A stretch of 64,000 bases of DNA from Pseudomonas frederiksbergensis (GTDB taxonomy: Bacteria > Pseudomonadota > Gammaproteobacteria > Pseudomonadales > Pseudomonadaceae). Made by a program: the position numbers and the translations under genes. The DNA is taken from assembly GCF_000802155.2 (NCBI RefSeq), contig NZ_JQGJ02000001.1, positions 62,001 to 126,000 on the forward strand. The letters are read 5' to 3'. Positions within the stretch are counted from its first letter, which is position 1. Every line of letters starts with the position of its first letter. This document shows positions 17,304 to 26,389 of this stretch, piece after piece. The notes under the pieces were generated by a model. The model saw only the letters and a program-made list of their open reading frames with translations, was not told the DNA's origin and did not search any database.

Positions 17304-18431
17304 ATGATTCATTTCCCACACGCTGATGCCCTGTGTGCATTACCACACCCGTATGCCATCGATTCGGTGCCCGCCGAGCTGTTCGACAAAGCCATGGCTG
17401 AAATAAGCCTGTTCCATAGCCACCATACGCCCGGCTACGAACACTGGCTCAACGCGAACGGGCTCTCGGTCGATGACCTCGAACACCTGACCGACTGGTC
17501 GCGCCTGCCCCCGATCTATGCCAGCTATTTCAAACAGAGAATGTTGCTCAGCCCCTGCGCAGAGGACGCGTTGGAGCTGACTTCCTCGGGTACCAGTGGG
17601 CAGAAAAGTCGCATGCGCTATGACGAGCGCAGCATGGCGGCGGCCCAGGGCATGGTCGCAAACATATTCGAGCACTATGGCTGGTCGACGCCGGACACCC
17701 CATGCAATTACCTCCTGTTCAGCCATGAGCCCGAAGCGGCCAATCGGCTCGGCACCGCCTATACCGATCAGTTCCTGTGCCGCTTCGCGCCTGCCCATCG
17801 CGTCGCCTATGCCCTGCGACGCACCGGGCAGGGCCATGAGTTCGACGTGTTTGGCGTCATCAGCGCTTTGCAATCATTTGCCGAAGAAGGCTTGCCAGTG
17901 CGGATCTTCGGCTTCCCGGCGCTGCTCTGGCATGTGCTTGAACGTATGCGCGAAACCGGCATTCACGACCTCAAGCTCGCTCCTGGTTCGCTGGTCTTCC
18001 TGGGGGGTGGCTGGAAAAAACAGGCGGCGCAGGAAATGCCGCGTCACGAAGTCTACCAACGCATTACCCGGCAGCTGGGCATCGAGCCCCAACGATGCCG
18101 CGACGGCTACGGTGCGGTCGAGCACGCGGTGCCTTATATCGAATGCGCCCACCATCGATTCCACGTGCCGATCTATTCGAAAGTCTTCATTCGGCACCCT
18201 TGCGACTTCAGCGTCCAGCCGTTCGGCGAGCCAGGGTTGTTGTCGTTCGTCTCGCCGTACATCTCGTCAAGCCCGGCGCACGCCGTGGTGATGAGCGACC
18301 TGGCGACCCTGCACCCGGCCAACTGTGGTTGCGGCTTGAAAACCCAATGGTTCGAGCTTCATGGCCGGGCCGGCACCAGTGCCAGCCGAAGCTGCGCCAT
18401 GGCCGCCGCCGAACTGATCAAGGAAAACTGA
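17304..18431 (+). CDS. LuxE-like acyl-protein synthetase
   Basis: A 375-residue protein of LuxE size and plan. The adenylate-forming signature SSGTSGQKS is at residues 94-102 and a DGYGAVEHAVPY motif sits near residue 270. Cys364, in SCAMAAAELI twelve residues from the end, sits where LuxE carries the cysteine that is acylated (Cys364 in Vibrio harveyi, from memory). LuxE activates a fatty acid as acyl-AMP, takes it onto this cysteine and passes it to the LuxC reductase. AAAGGAA precedes the ATG at 17304. The next gene, a LuxC-like fusion, starts one base after the stop. The natural acid substrate is unknown. Confidence 0.85.
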   Translation: MIHFPHADALCALPHPYAIDSVPAELFDKAMAEISLFHSHHTPGYEHWLNANGLSVDDLEHLTDWSRLPPIYASYFKQRMLLSPCAEDALELTSSGTSGQKSRMRYDERSMAAAQGMVANIFEHYGWSTPDTPCNYLLFSHEPEAANRLGTAYTDQFLCRFAPAHRVAYALRRTGQGHEFDVFGVISALQSFAEEGLPVRIFGFPALLWHVLERMRETGIHDLKLAPGSLVFLGGGWKKQAAQEMPRHEVYQRITRQLGIEPQRCRDGYGAVEHAVPYIECAHHRFHVPIYSKVFIRHPCDFSVQPFGEPGLLSFVSPYISSSPAHAVVMSDLATLHPANCGCGLKTQWFELHGRAGTSASRSCAMAAAELIKEN

Positions 18432-18432
18432 T

Positions 18433-20844
18433 ATGTACCTCATCAATGGTCAATTGACCGCCCAGCTGACGCTCGATGCCGCGCTTGAGCGCCTGAAACT
18501 ACAACTTCCCGCCTTGTTGCAAGCCCCGCCTCGCAACGAAGAAGTGCTCGACTGCGCAGAGGCGTTCGTACACTGGCTGCATTCGGCAGACCCAAACCCT
18601 TTGCTGGACGAGGAACAGCGCCAGGCCCTGATTGCTTTCTGCGCGCGCCAGCCGTTGAGCCTCAAGCTGGAGCGGGAGTTGGGCGACGACCCGCGCTCGC
18701 TTCGGCGAATCGATTACTGCGACGGCCCTTTCGAAAGTTGGCAGCCCCTGGGCCTGGTGGTGCATGTGACGCCGGGCAACTCAGCGTTGCTGGGATTCTG
18801 CGCGGTGTTGGAAGGCCTGCTGGCGGGTAATGTGAACTGGTTGCGGCCCAGCAGTCGCGACGGCGACCTTTCGGCGCACCTGCTGGCCGCATTCCTGGAT
18901 TGCGATCCGAGTGGTCGATTGCGCGGTTATGTCGCGGTACTGCCTGTCGCCACGCAAGAGACCGGCCGCCTCTTTGCATTGGCCCAGGGCGTCAGCGCCT
19001 GGGGCGGCGAAACCGCGTTGAAGGCGTTGCGCGAGCAAATTCCAAGCGGCTGCCGCTGGATTGACTGGGGCCATCGGATCAGCTTTGCCTACATCACGCC
19101 GTCAGCTGCAAGCGTACAGGCCCTCGATGCGTTGGTGGATGAAGTCTGCCGCCTCGATCAACAAGCCTGTTCCAGCCCGCAATGGCTGCTGGTGGACAGC
19201 GATGACCCGGTGCACATGCAAACAGTGGGTAGCGCCTTGGCCGCTGCGTTCGAGCGTCGCACCGGGCGTTGGCCCGCCCTGGAAACCACCGCGGCCGAAG
19301 CCTGCGAAATCACCACCCGAACGGCATTGGCCCGCCTGGATTACAGTTTCGCGGGCGAAACCGGCCAAGTCTGGACCGGGAATGGCTGGCGCATCCTTTG
19401 GGAACACCACCGCAACCTGCAGCCCTCACCGCTGTTTCGCACAGTACTGCTAAGGCCGGCGCCCGAAGCGGTGCTCGCTGAAACCCTGCTGCCATGGCGC
19501 AACGTGCTGCAAAGCTGCGCCCTCGTCTGTGAGCCGGAACGGGCGCCTGAGTTGGCCCGCCGCCTGGTAAGCGCCGGGGTGTCTCGCGTTTGCTCCACGG
19601 TCGAGATACAGCAGGGTTATGACGGCGAGCCCCACGATGGGGTCTATGGGTTGCAGCGATTGAGTCGCCGGGTATCGGTCGGCCTTGACGCTGACGCAGC
19701 GAGTCATCGTGTCACGCTGGATGCACCTGCGCCGGCCCTATCGCTTCCTGCCTCCGCGCCAATCATGGACAAGGCCGCATTCCTTGCCCTGCCCCCGGCC
19801 CCTCAAGCGCAACTGTTCTTCCGCTCAGGCGGCAGCAGCGGCGTGCCGGCGCTGTCTCCCTACAGTTATCGCGATTTCGATCGCCATATGCGCGCCGCCG
19901 CCGACGGGCTGCGCGCCGCGGGCCTGGATCCATCGCAGGATCGGGTCATGAACCTCTTCTACGGCGGCAGCCTGTACGGTGGATTTTCCAGTTTCAGCAA
20001 AATCCTTGAGCAGATGAATGTCGTGCATTACCCCATGAGCGCACCAGCAGACGACAACTTCGACGAAATCGCGCAGCTGATCGTTGCTCATCGAATCAAC
20101 ACGCTGGTCGGCATGCCCAGTACGCTGCAGCGCCTCTTCAGCTCCCAGCGCGCAACATTGCAAGGCTATGCCGGCGTTCAGAAAGTCATGTTTGGCGGCG
20201 AGCACTTGGGGCAAGACAGCCGGAGGTTGTTCCAGGCATGCGGCGTCACCTGCATCCGCTCGGCCATCTACGGCACCGTGGACGCAGGCCCGCTCGGCCA
20301 TGCCTGCGTCGCCAGCGACGATGGCGTGTTCCACCTTATGGAAAGCATCCAACACTTGGAAATCGTCGATGGCGAACAGGACACCCCCGTCGATCCAGGG
20401 GAAACCGGACGCCTGCTCTTCACCTCCCGCATACGCCAGGCGCGCCCCCTCCAACGATATGAAGTCGGCGACCTTGGACGCTGGCTTTCCGGCCCCTGCG
20501 CGTGCGGCCTGGAATCGCCCAGATTCGAGCTGCGCGAACGCCACGGCCGCCTGATACGCATTGCCACGGAGTTCATCAATACGGGCGAGCTGGCCGAGCG
20601 GGCGCAAGCGGCTGTCCAAATCGTCCTCGACCATGGAGACGGCGGTTGCGAGCGGTTGCTGATTCGTACCAGCGGCGACGCCGAAACGGTCAGGCGCAAC
20701 GTGATGGAAATCGCGCCCCTTCGCGCATCTGTGAATGCAGCGATGCTCGTCCTGGATGTGCAGCACTGTCCAGCCGAACGTTTTGACCGTAATAAACACA
20801 GCGGCAAAGTCCCGCTGATCATTGACTGCAGAATGGTCGGCTAG
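18433..20844 (+). CDS. LuxC-like acyl reductase fused to an adenylate-forming ligase domain
   Basis: An 803-residue two-domain protein. Residues about 1-430 match LuxC acyl-CoA/acyl-protein reductases: VHVTPGNSALLGF, LLAGNVNWLRPSS, AWGGETALKALREQIPSG, and the DQQACSSPQ motif with Cys246 as the expected acyl-accepting nucleophile. Residues about 445-803 are a PaaK/LuxE-type adenylating domain: SGGSSG at 465-470, YGTVDAGPLG, YEVGDLGRW with Asp680, and a CACGLESPRFEL tail. LuxC normally stands alone at about 480 residues, so the fusion is notable. One polypeptide could activate an acid and reduce it to an aldehyde. It lies one base after the luxE-like gene. Confidence 0.85.
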   Translation: MYLINGQLTAQLTLDAALERLKLQLPALLQAPPRNEEVLDCAEAFVHWLHSADPNPLLDEEQRQALIAFCARQPLSLKLERELGDDPRSLRRIDYCDGPFESWQPLGLVVHVTPGNSALLGFCAVLEGLLAGNVNWLRPSSRDGDLSAHLLAAFLDCDPSGRLRGYVAVLPVATQETGRLFALAQGVSAWGGETALKALREQIPSGCRWIDWGHRISFAYITPSAASVQALDALVDEVCRLDQQACSSPQWLLVDSDDPVHMQTVGSALAAAFERRTGRWPALETTAAEACEITTRTALARLDYSFAGETGQVWTGNGWRILWEHHRNLQPSPLFRTVLLRPAPEAVLAETLLPWRNVLQSCALVCEPERAPELARRLVSAGVSRVCSTVEIQQGYDGEPHDGVYGLQRLSRRVSVGLDADAASHRVTLDAPAPALSLPASAPIMDKAAFLALPPAPQAQLFFRSGGSSGVPALSPYSYRDFDRHMRAAADGLRAAGLDPSQDRVMNLFYGGSLYGGFSSFSKILEQMNVVHYPMSAPADDNFDEIAQLIVAHRINTLVGMPSTLQRLFSSQRATLQGYAGVQKVMFGGEHLGQDSRRLFQACGVTCIRSAIYGTVDAGPLGHACVASDDGVFHLMESIQHLEIVDGEQDTPVDPGETGRLLFTSRIRQARPLQRYEVGDLGRWLSGPCACGLESPRFELRERHGRLIRIATEFINTGELAERAQAAVQIVLDHGDGGCERLLIRTSGDAETVRRNVMEIAPLRASVNAAMLVLDVQHCPAERFDRNKHSGKVPLIIDCRMVG

Positions 20845-20898
20845 TCGTTTCCGGCCGCTATCCGACATGCAGACCTCCAAGCCTTGAGATAGTCCCTG

Positions 20899-22173
20899 AT
20901 GAGCATTTTTTCCTCTTACGAGCAATGGGTTGAGCATATCCGCACGTACTCAACGTTCTATAAAAAACAATTTGGCCATTTACCCAGCCAAGGGTCGGAC
21001 TTCGACCAATTACCGATCGTCGACGTCAATGAATACTGGAAGGGCAGTCACGATCTGGGGAGCTGGCATGTCCTGACCGCTGAGGTGAAGGATGCGCTTG
21101 TCCTGAAAACCGGCGGGACGACCAGCCAAGGCAAGCTGTCGGTGTACACCCATGCGGAATGGCAATCGATGCTTGATTGCTTCGGTCGCAGCCTGTCCGA
21201 ACAGCTATGCGCTGGGGATCGAATCGCCAATCTGTTTTTTTCCGGAGACCTGTATGCGAGCTTCGTGTTTATCCATGGAGCGCTTTGCTGCGTAGATGTC
21301 GCGATTACCGAATTCCCCTTTACCGGGTCGGTGGACTTCGATGTATTGGCCGACGCCTCCACCCAGCACAATATCAACGTGCTGGTGGGGGTACCCGCGC
21401 ATCTGTTGGCATTTGCAAGTCATGTCAATGGCCACGGGCGAGCGCTGACGCAGATCACCACCGTCCTGTTTGGCGGCGAGAACCTGTTCGAAAGCCAACT
21501 GCCGACACTCAAACGCGCCTTCCCGAATGCGCGCTTCGCTTCCATCGGATATGCCAGCGTCGACGCCGGCCTGGTCGGTGCCAGCACGCCGGACTGCGGC
21601 TTGGGTGAGCACCGCGTATTCGACGAGCAGACGCGGGTTGAAATCATTGACGAACTGAGCGGCCAAGTGATCGAGGCGTGTGGTCAGGCGGGGAACCTGG
21701 TCGTGACGAACTTCACACGAACCTTGATGCCAATCGTCCGATACCCGGTGGGAGATCGCGCCAGCTGGTGCGAACCTGCCGGCACCCCGCGACGCAAGTT
21801 CGCCCTCCAGGGACGCAGCTCGGAAAGCCGTCGCGTGCGGGTTGGCGTGTTATCGCTGTTCCCCGAAGAGATCGCTGAAATTACCCGGCGCGTAGGCGGT
21901 GGTTTGCAATGGCAACTGATCATCGAGCACACGCAAGGCGATGACCGTTTGCTACTCAATTGGGTACCCGACGTACAGGCGAACGCAGGCCAAACTCGAT
22001 CGCATGCGCTGAAGGCCGCCCTGATCGAACAATATCCAGGCCTCGAACAACTCCATGTCGAAGTGCAAACCTGCAACGCACAGGAGCTGGAGCGCCACCC
22101 TCGCTCCGGCAAACACCTGGCGATCATCGATCGTCGGGTGTACGGCCCGAAGGCAACGGGGGGCGCCGGATGA
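20899..22173 (+). CDS. Adenylate-forming ligase (PaaK/LuxE-like)
   Basis: A 424-residue stand-alone member of the ANL superfamily of the PaaK/CapK/LuxE kind. The phosphate-binding loop TGGTTSQGK is at residues 71-79, IGYASVDAGLVG comes midway, and YPVGDRASW carries Asp286. A small C-terminal domain with GRSSESRRVRVG follows. It probably activates a carboxylic acid as acyl-AMP for transfer to a thiol or amine; the substrate cannot be read from the sequence. It is the fourth gene of the operon, 54 bases after the LuxC fusion, and its stop overlaps the GNAT start (ATGA). Confidence 0.82.
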   Translation: MSIFSSYEQWVEHIRTYSTFYKKQFGHLPSQGSDFDQLPIVDVNEYWKGSHDLGSWHVLTAEVKDALVLKTGGTTSQGKLSVYTHAEWQSMLDCFGRSLSEQLCAGDRIANLFFSGDLYASFVFIHGALCCVDVAITEFPFTGSVDFDVLADASTQHNINVLVGVPAHLLAFASHVNGHGRALTQITTVLFGGENLFESQLPTLKRAFPNARFASIGYASVDAGLVGASTPDCGLGEHRVFDEQTRVEIIDELSGQVIEACGQAGNLVVTNFTRTLMPIVRYPVGDRASWCEPAGTPRRKFALQGRSSESRRVRVGVLSLFPEEIAEITRRVGGGLQWQLIIEHTQGDDRLLLNWVPDVQANAGQTRSHALKAALIEQYPGLEQLHVEVQTCNAQELERHPRSGKHLAIIDRRVYGPKATGGAG

Positions 22174-23114
22174 GCAATGTAACCATCCGACCGTTCCAGC
22201 CAGCGGACAGTATCAGCACCTGTGAGCTGTTCCGCCGGGTATACGGCGATCACTACGTCTCGCCTGACGTCTATATGCCGCAGATGATCTGCCAGCACAA
22301 TCTGCTGGGGCAGTGGCATTCGTTGGTAGCCGTCATGGATGAGCGCGTGGTCGGTCATGCCGCACTGTGCCGCCAGGGACACGCCAGCCAAGACGCTGAG
22401 CTGGCGTTGGTTGCGGTGGATCCCGTCCTGCAGGGCAGACAGATCGCTACCCGACTGGGCCAGCACCTGGTGGACGGCAGTCCAGCGCTCGGGCTCGCCC
22501 GGCTATCGATCAAGCAGGTCACGAGCCATCCCTACAGCCAAAGGCTGGCCCAACGGTTGGGTTTTCATGACGTCGGCTTGCTGCCCGACTTCGTGCCCTC
22601 GCCGTTCGCAACGGACCAGGCCGAAACCATTGTGGTGGGCTGCCAAGTGGTCGGTGGCGACCTTCGACCGCTGCCGCAGCTCCATTGGCCAGCTTGCCAC
22701 CAATGGTTGATCGCCCCGCTGGCGTTGCAGTTCGGGACCTGCCTCAACGACAACCCTGCCGCACTGCAACCGCTACGAATCAGTCATCTGCCCGGACGAA
22801 TCGACATCGTGGCGGAGCGCATGGACGCCTGCCTAGTCCGGCAGTTGCAAGGTTTGCCGGTGCATTGGCCGCTGTCCGTGCGGCTCGGCCTCGGTCGGCA
22901 CACAGCCACAGACCACCGTCTGCTGATGAGCGCCGGTTTTTTCTTTACCGGGATAATGCCAATCGACACCGCGCAAGGTTGGCAGGCGCTGTTCCACCGG
23001 GTCTCACACCCGCAGGAGCTCGATCTTCAGTCAACCTCAATGCAACGACTCCATGATGAATGGCAGGCCAGCGCCCAAGCCTGGAAAGCCACGCAGGCCT
23101 GCTCGGCCGCCTGA
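22170..23114 (+). CDS. GNAT-family N-acyltransferase with extra C-terminal domain
   Basis: A 314-residue protein. Residues about 4-150 form a GCN5-related acetyltransferase domain (IRPFQPADSISTCELFRRVYG; ELALVAVDPVLQGRQIATRLGQHL as the acyl-CoA-binding motif A). A C-terminal region of about 150 residues is not recognised. The start overlaps the stop of the preceding ligase by four bases, so the genes are translationally coupled. In this operon it may acylate the amine end of the product. It closes the five-gene operon; 105 bases separate it from the chemoreceptor gene. Confidence 0.82.
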   Translation: MSNVTIRPFQPADSISTCELFRRVYGDHYVSPDVYMPQMICQHNLLGQWHSLVAVMDERVVGHAALCRQGHASQDAELALVAVDPVLQGRQIATRLGQHLVDGSPALGLARLSIKQVTSHPYSQRLAQRLGFHDVGLLPDFVPSPFATDQAETIVVGCQVVGGDLRPLPQLHWPACHQWLIAPLALQFGTCLNDNPAALQPLRISHLPGRIDIVAERMDACLVRQLQGLPVHWPLSVRLGLGRHTATDHRLLMSAGFFFTGIMPIDTAQGWQALFHRVSHPQELDLQSTSMQRLHDEWQASAQAWKATQACSAA

Positions 23115-23219
23115 CGAAAGGGGCCCTCTGCGCTCAAGCTCCCGGCAAGGAAGCCGACACAAATTGGAACGTTCATCCCATTTGTTTCCGAAAGACGCCT
23201 CCGTGCAAGGAACACCCAC

Positions 23220-25211
23220 ATGCCCTCATTGCGCACCATTCAGGCCCGCTACACGCTGTTTCTGGTTCTGTTCATCCTGGTGTTGTCCATCCTGACTGTG
23301 GTCGGCATCAGTTACCTGGTCGCGCCCAAGCTGCGCCACACCGAGGAACAGGTGGCACTGAACCGCATTGCCGAGGTCGCCGAGCAGATCCAAGGCGAAC
23401 TGAACAAGGTCCAGGCCCAGCAACGCAGCATCACCCAGACCATTCCCTTGCTCGACAGCGATGCCATCGACAAGGTGTTGCCGGGCCTGGTGGATCAATA
23501 CGGTGAGATGAAAGTGTTTGGCGGCGGGATCTGGCCACTGCCCAACCAGCGCGTGGAAGGCCGCAGCAAGTTCAGTACGTTCTGGCACCGCGATGGCTCC
23601 GGCAAGCTGATCGTCAACACGTTCTGGAACAGCGATGCCGCACCGAACTACTTCGAGCAGCCCTGGCACAAGGGCGGCATGGCCACGCCACCCGGCAAAT
23701 GCGCCTGGGCCGCAGCCTACAAAGATGATGCCAGCGCCGAGCCACGCACCAACTGCGCCATGGCGATCCAGAAAAACGGCGCGCCTTATGGCGTCTCCAC
23801 CATTGACGTGACCCTGGGCTTCTTCAACGACCTGATCGCTCGCAAGGAGGCCGACCTGAGCGCCGAGATGCTGATCGTCGAGGGCGACGGCAAGATCATC
23901 AGCAACAGCTCGCGAATCAGCGGCCCGATCGTGCTCAAGAACATCAGCGAACTGGCTGCAGCGTCCCCGTTCGCCGCCCAGGTCAAGGCCGGCCTGGCCC
24001 ACCGCGACCAACCGCAGCGCGTCGAATTCGACAACAACGGTGAAGCCAGCACGTTCTTCATGCGGCCCATCGAAGGCTCGCCCTGGTTCCTCGCCACTGC
24101 CCTGCCGACCCGCCTGATCACTGCCCAGCGTGATGACGTATTGAGCACGCTGAGCCTGCTACAGATTCCCATGGTGATCCTGCTGGTGCTGATGCAGCTT
24201 TATGCGATCCGCCAACTGACCCACCGCATGAAGGTTCTAAAGGGCAACATCGATGCGCTGTCCACCGGCGACGCCGACCTGACCCGACGCATCACCATCC
24301 GCGCCGAAGACGAACTGGGCGCCATCGGACATTCGGTCAACCGGTTCATCGCCTATCTGCAAGACATGATTGGCGAAGTCACCCAGGCCACCGGCGCCAT
24401 GGCTTCGAGCCTGGACAACCTGCAGCGCACTTCGGCCCATACCAGCGAAATCCTCATGCGTCACGCCTCGGAAACCGACCAGACCGTGACGGCCATCACC
24501 GAGATGAGCTCCACGGCCGAAAGCGTCGCGCAAAACGCGGCGCAGACGGCAGCGTTCACCCAGCGAGCCAACGAGCATGCCGATCGTTCCCGGGTCGTGG
24601 TCGGTGAAGCTTCCAACAGTGTCGTAGCGCTGGTCGATGAAGTCGCCAGCGCCACGCGCAAAGTGGAAAACATGCAGCAGGACGCGCAACGCATCACCGA
24701 GATCCTTGGCGTCATTGGCGCCATTGCCGGGCAAACCAACTTGTTGGCCCTCAACGCCGCCATCGAAGCCGCCCGTGCCGGCGAACAGGGCCGTGGCTTT
24801 GCGGTGGTGGCCGACGAGGTCCGTGCCCTCGCCGCCCGCACCCAGGCCAGCACCTCGGAAATCAACGAAATGCTGACCCGCCTGACCCAAGGCGTAAGCT
24901 CGTCGGTGGCGGCCATGGAAAACACCCAGGCCAGTTGTCAATCCGCCGCCGACGCCACCTCTCGGGTGAACTCGGGCCTGGATGAAATGGCCGGTTCCGT
25001 CAGCCAGATCAACAGCCTCAGCACGCAGATCGCCACCGCCGCCGAACAGCAAAGCGCGGTGACCGAGGAGATCAACCGCAGCATGGTGCAGATTCGCCAC
25101 ATGGTGGAAGAACTGGTGGAAAGCGGCCTGGCGAGTGAGAACAACACCCGGCAACTGTTGGAAGCCAACAGTCGGGTAAATGCGATCATGGGGCGGTTCA
25201 AGGTTCGCTGA
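23220..25211 (+). CDS. Methyl-accepting chemotaxis protein with Cache-type sensor
   Basis: A 663-residue chemoreceptor. The first transmembrane helix is at about residues 10-33, then a large periplasmic double-Cache-like sensor to about residue 300 ([40 protein letters not shown]). The second helix ([18 protein letters not shown]) leads to a HAMP domain and a cytoplasmic signalling coiled coil whose tip holds [20 protein letters not shown]. It signals to CheA/CheW. The ligand is unknown; Cache sensors usually bind amino acids, amines or organic acids. AAGGAA precedes the ATG. Confidence 0.92.
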   Translation: MPSLRTIQARYTLFLVLFILVLSILTVVGISYLVAPKLRHTEEQVALNRIAEVAEQIQGELNKVQAQQRSITQTIPLLDSDAIDKVLPGLVDQYGEMKVFGGGIWPLPNQRVEGRSKFSTFWHRDGSGKLIVNTFWNSDAAPNYFEQPWHKGGMATPPGKCAWAAAYKDDASAEPRTNCAMAIQKNGAPYGVSTIDVTLGFFNDLIARKEADLSAEMLIVEGDGKIISNSSRISGPIVLKNISELAAASPFAAQVKAGLAHRDQPQRVEFDNNGEASTFFMRPIEGSPWFLATALPTRLITAQRDDVLSTLSLLQIPMVILLVLMQLYAIRQLTHRMKVLKGNIDALSTGDADLTRRITIRAEDELGAIGHSVNRFIAYLQDMIGEVTQATGAMASSLDNLQRTSAHTSEILMRHASETDQTVTAITEMSSTAESVAQNAAQTAAFTQRANEHADRSRVVVGEASNSVVALVDEVASATRKVENMQQDAQRITEILGVIGAIAGQTNLLALNAAIEAARAGEQGRGFAVVADEVRALAARTQASTSEINEMLTRLTQGVSSSVAAMENTQASCQSAADATSRVNSGLDEMAGSVSQINSLSTQIATAAEQQSAVTEEINRSMVQIRHMVEELVESGLASENNTRQLLEANSRVNAIMGRFKVR

Positions 25212-25231
25212 AACGCCTTGCACCCACCCCT

Positions 25232-25294
25232 TGCTCGCGATGGCAGTGGGTCAGTCAATATTGCTATTGATTGACCCGCCGCCACCGCGAGCAG
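25232..25294. repeat. Long REP-type imperfect palindrome (REPIN-like)
   Basis: TTGCTCGCG at the left end pairs with CGCGAGCA at the right, and TGGGTCA/TGACCC and TCAAT/ATTGA pair inside, giving a 60-base nearly continuous hairpin. It follows the chemoreceptor gene directly and resembles the paired REP elements of fluorescent pseudomonads. It may also protect or end the transcript. Confidence 0.65.
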
Positions 25295-25422
25295 GCTCGT
25301 CCCCACCGATTCTGCCTTGCCAACCTGACAAGGCTGTAATCCGCCCCTCAGCCTCCCGTCAGGTCCCCGCCGCTACTCTGGTATCCTCCCTTCCAATCCC
25401 TTTCGCCAAGAGACCGATTCCA

Positions 25423-25869
25423 ATGGCCAATCCCCTGCACCTGCTCGCCCTGAGCGCTGTTTTCATCTCTTCCTTGGCCCAGGCCGCCGAGCCGGTCACC
25501 ATCGATGTGCACCGCGATGCCAACTGCGGCTGCTGCAAAAAATGGATCTCCCATCTGCAAGACAACGGTTTCAAAGTGAACGACCATGTCGAGGCCGATA
25601 TGAGTTCGGTCAAGCAGCGCCTGGGCGTGGCGCCGAACCTGCGCTCCTGCCACACCGCCGAAATCAACGGCAAGTTCGTCGAAGGCCACGTGCCGGCCGA
25701 CCAGGTGCTGGCGTTGAGCAAGCGCGACGATCTGCTTGGCATCGCAGCGCCAGGCATGCCCATGGGCTCGCCGGGCATGGAAATGGACGGAATGAGTGAC
25801 GCTTACCAAGTGATCGGCCAGAAGAAGGACGGCACGCAAACCGTCGTGGCGGACTATCCAGCCCACTGA
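25423..25869 (+). CDS. DUF411 periplasmic metal-binding protein
   Basis: A 148-residue protein with a signal peptide (residues about 1-21, ending AQA) and the DUF411 core. The CGCCKKW motif (Cys35, Cys37, Cys38) is followed by a predicted thioredoxin-like alpha/beta domain with RSCHTAEINGKFVEGHVPAD. A Met-rich segment near the end (PGMPMGSPGMEMDGM) suggests copper binding. DUF411 genes often sit near copper-resistance genes, but none is visible here. The last base of the stop is the first base of the next start, so it is coupled to the YqaA-like gene. Confidence 0.85.
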   Translation: MANPLHLLALSAVFISSLAQAAEPVTIDVHRDANCGCCKKWISHLQDNGFKVNDHVEADMSSVKQRLGVAPNLRSCHTAEINGKFVEGHVPADQVLALSKRDDLLGIAAPGMPMGSPGMEMDGMSDAYQVIGQKKDGTQTVVADYPAH

Positions 25870-26303
25870 TGGCCGAGGCTTACATCGGGTTGTTCCTGGC
25901 GGCGTTTGGCGCAGCGACCCTGTTGCCGCTGCAATCGGAAGCGCTGCTGGTCGGCCTGGTGCTCAGCGAGCGCAACGCGGTCTGGGCGCTGCTGGGCGTC
26001 GCCACCCTTGGCAACGTGTTGGGTTCCCTGGTGAATTGGTGGCTGGGGACCCGCGTGGACCAGTTCAAGGATCGCCGCTGGTTCCCCGTCAGCCCGTCCC
26101 ACCTGGACAAGGCCCGCCAGCATTACCAGCGCTATGGCTATTGGTCGCTGTTGCTGAGCTGGGTGCCGATCATCGGTGATCCCCTGACGCTGGTGGCGGG
26201 CGTGATGGGTGAACCGTGGCGCCGCTTCCTGCTCATCGTCACCCTCGCCAAGGGCCTGCGTTATGGCGTGCTCGTGCTCGCGACCCTGGGCTGGATGGGT
26301 TGA
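25869..26303 (+). CDS. YqaA-family (VTT/DedA-like) inner membrane protein
   Basis: A 144-residue protein of the YqaA branch of the SNARE-associated/VTT superfamily: hydrophobic N-terminus with LLPLQSEALLVGL, a GNVLGSLVNWWLG re-entrant-type segment, and RYGYWSLLLSWVPIIGDPLTLVAG, which matches the family core. Relatives are thought to move lipids across the inner membrane. It overlaps the DUF411 stop by one base (TGATG), indicating co-translation. It has no signal peptide. Confidence 0.85.
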   Translation: MAEAYIGLFLAAFGAATLLPLQSEALLVGLVLSERNAVWALLGVATLGNVLGSLVNWWLGTRVDQFKDRRWFPVSPSHLDKARQHYQRYGYWSLLLSWVPIIGDPLTLVAGVMGEPWRRFLLIVTLAKGLRYGVLVLATLGWMG

Positions 26304-26389
26304 ACGTTCCGACGGTTCGGTTGCCTGTGATTAATGTCGCCATAATCCAGCCGTTCCAGGATCGGCCGATTGCCTCAAGGAGTTTGACA

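Noticed and set aside
16043..23114. Bioluminescence operon
   Set aside because: No luxA, luxB or luxD-like gene is present and the order differs. Only the acid-activation and reduction functions are shared.
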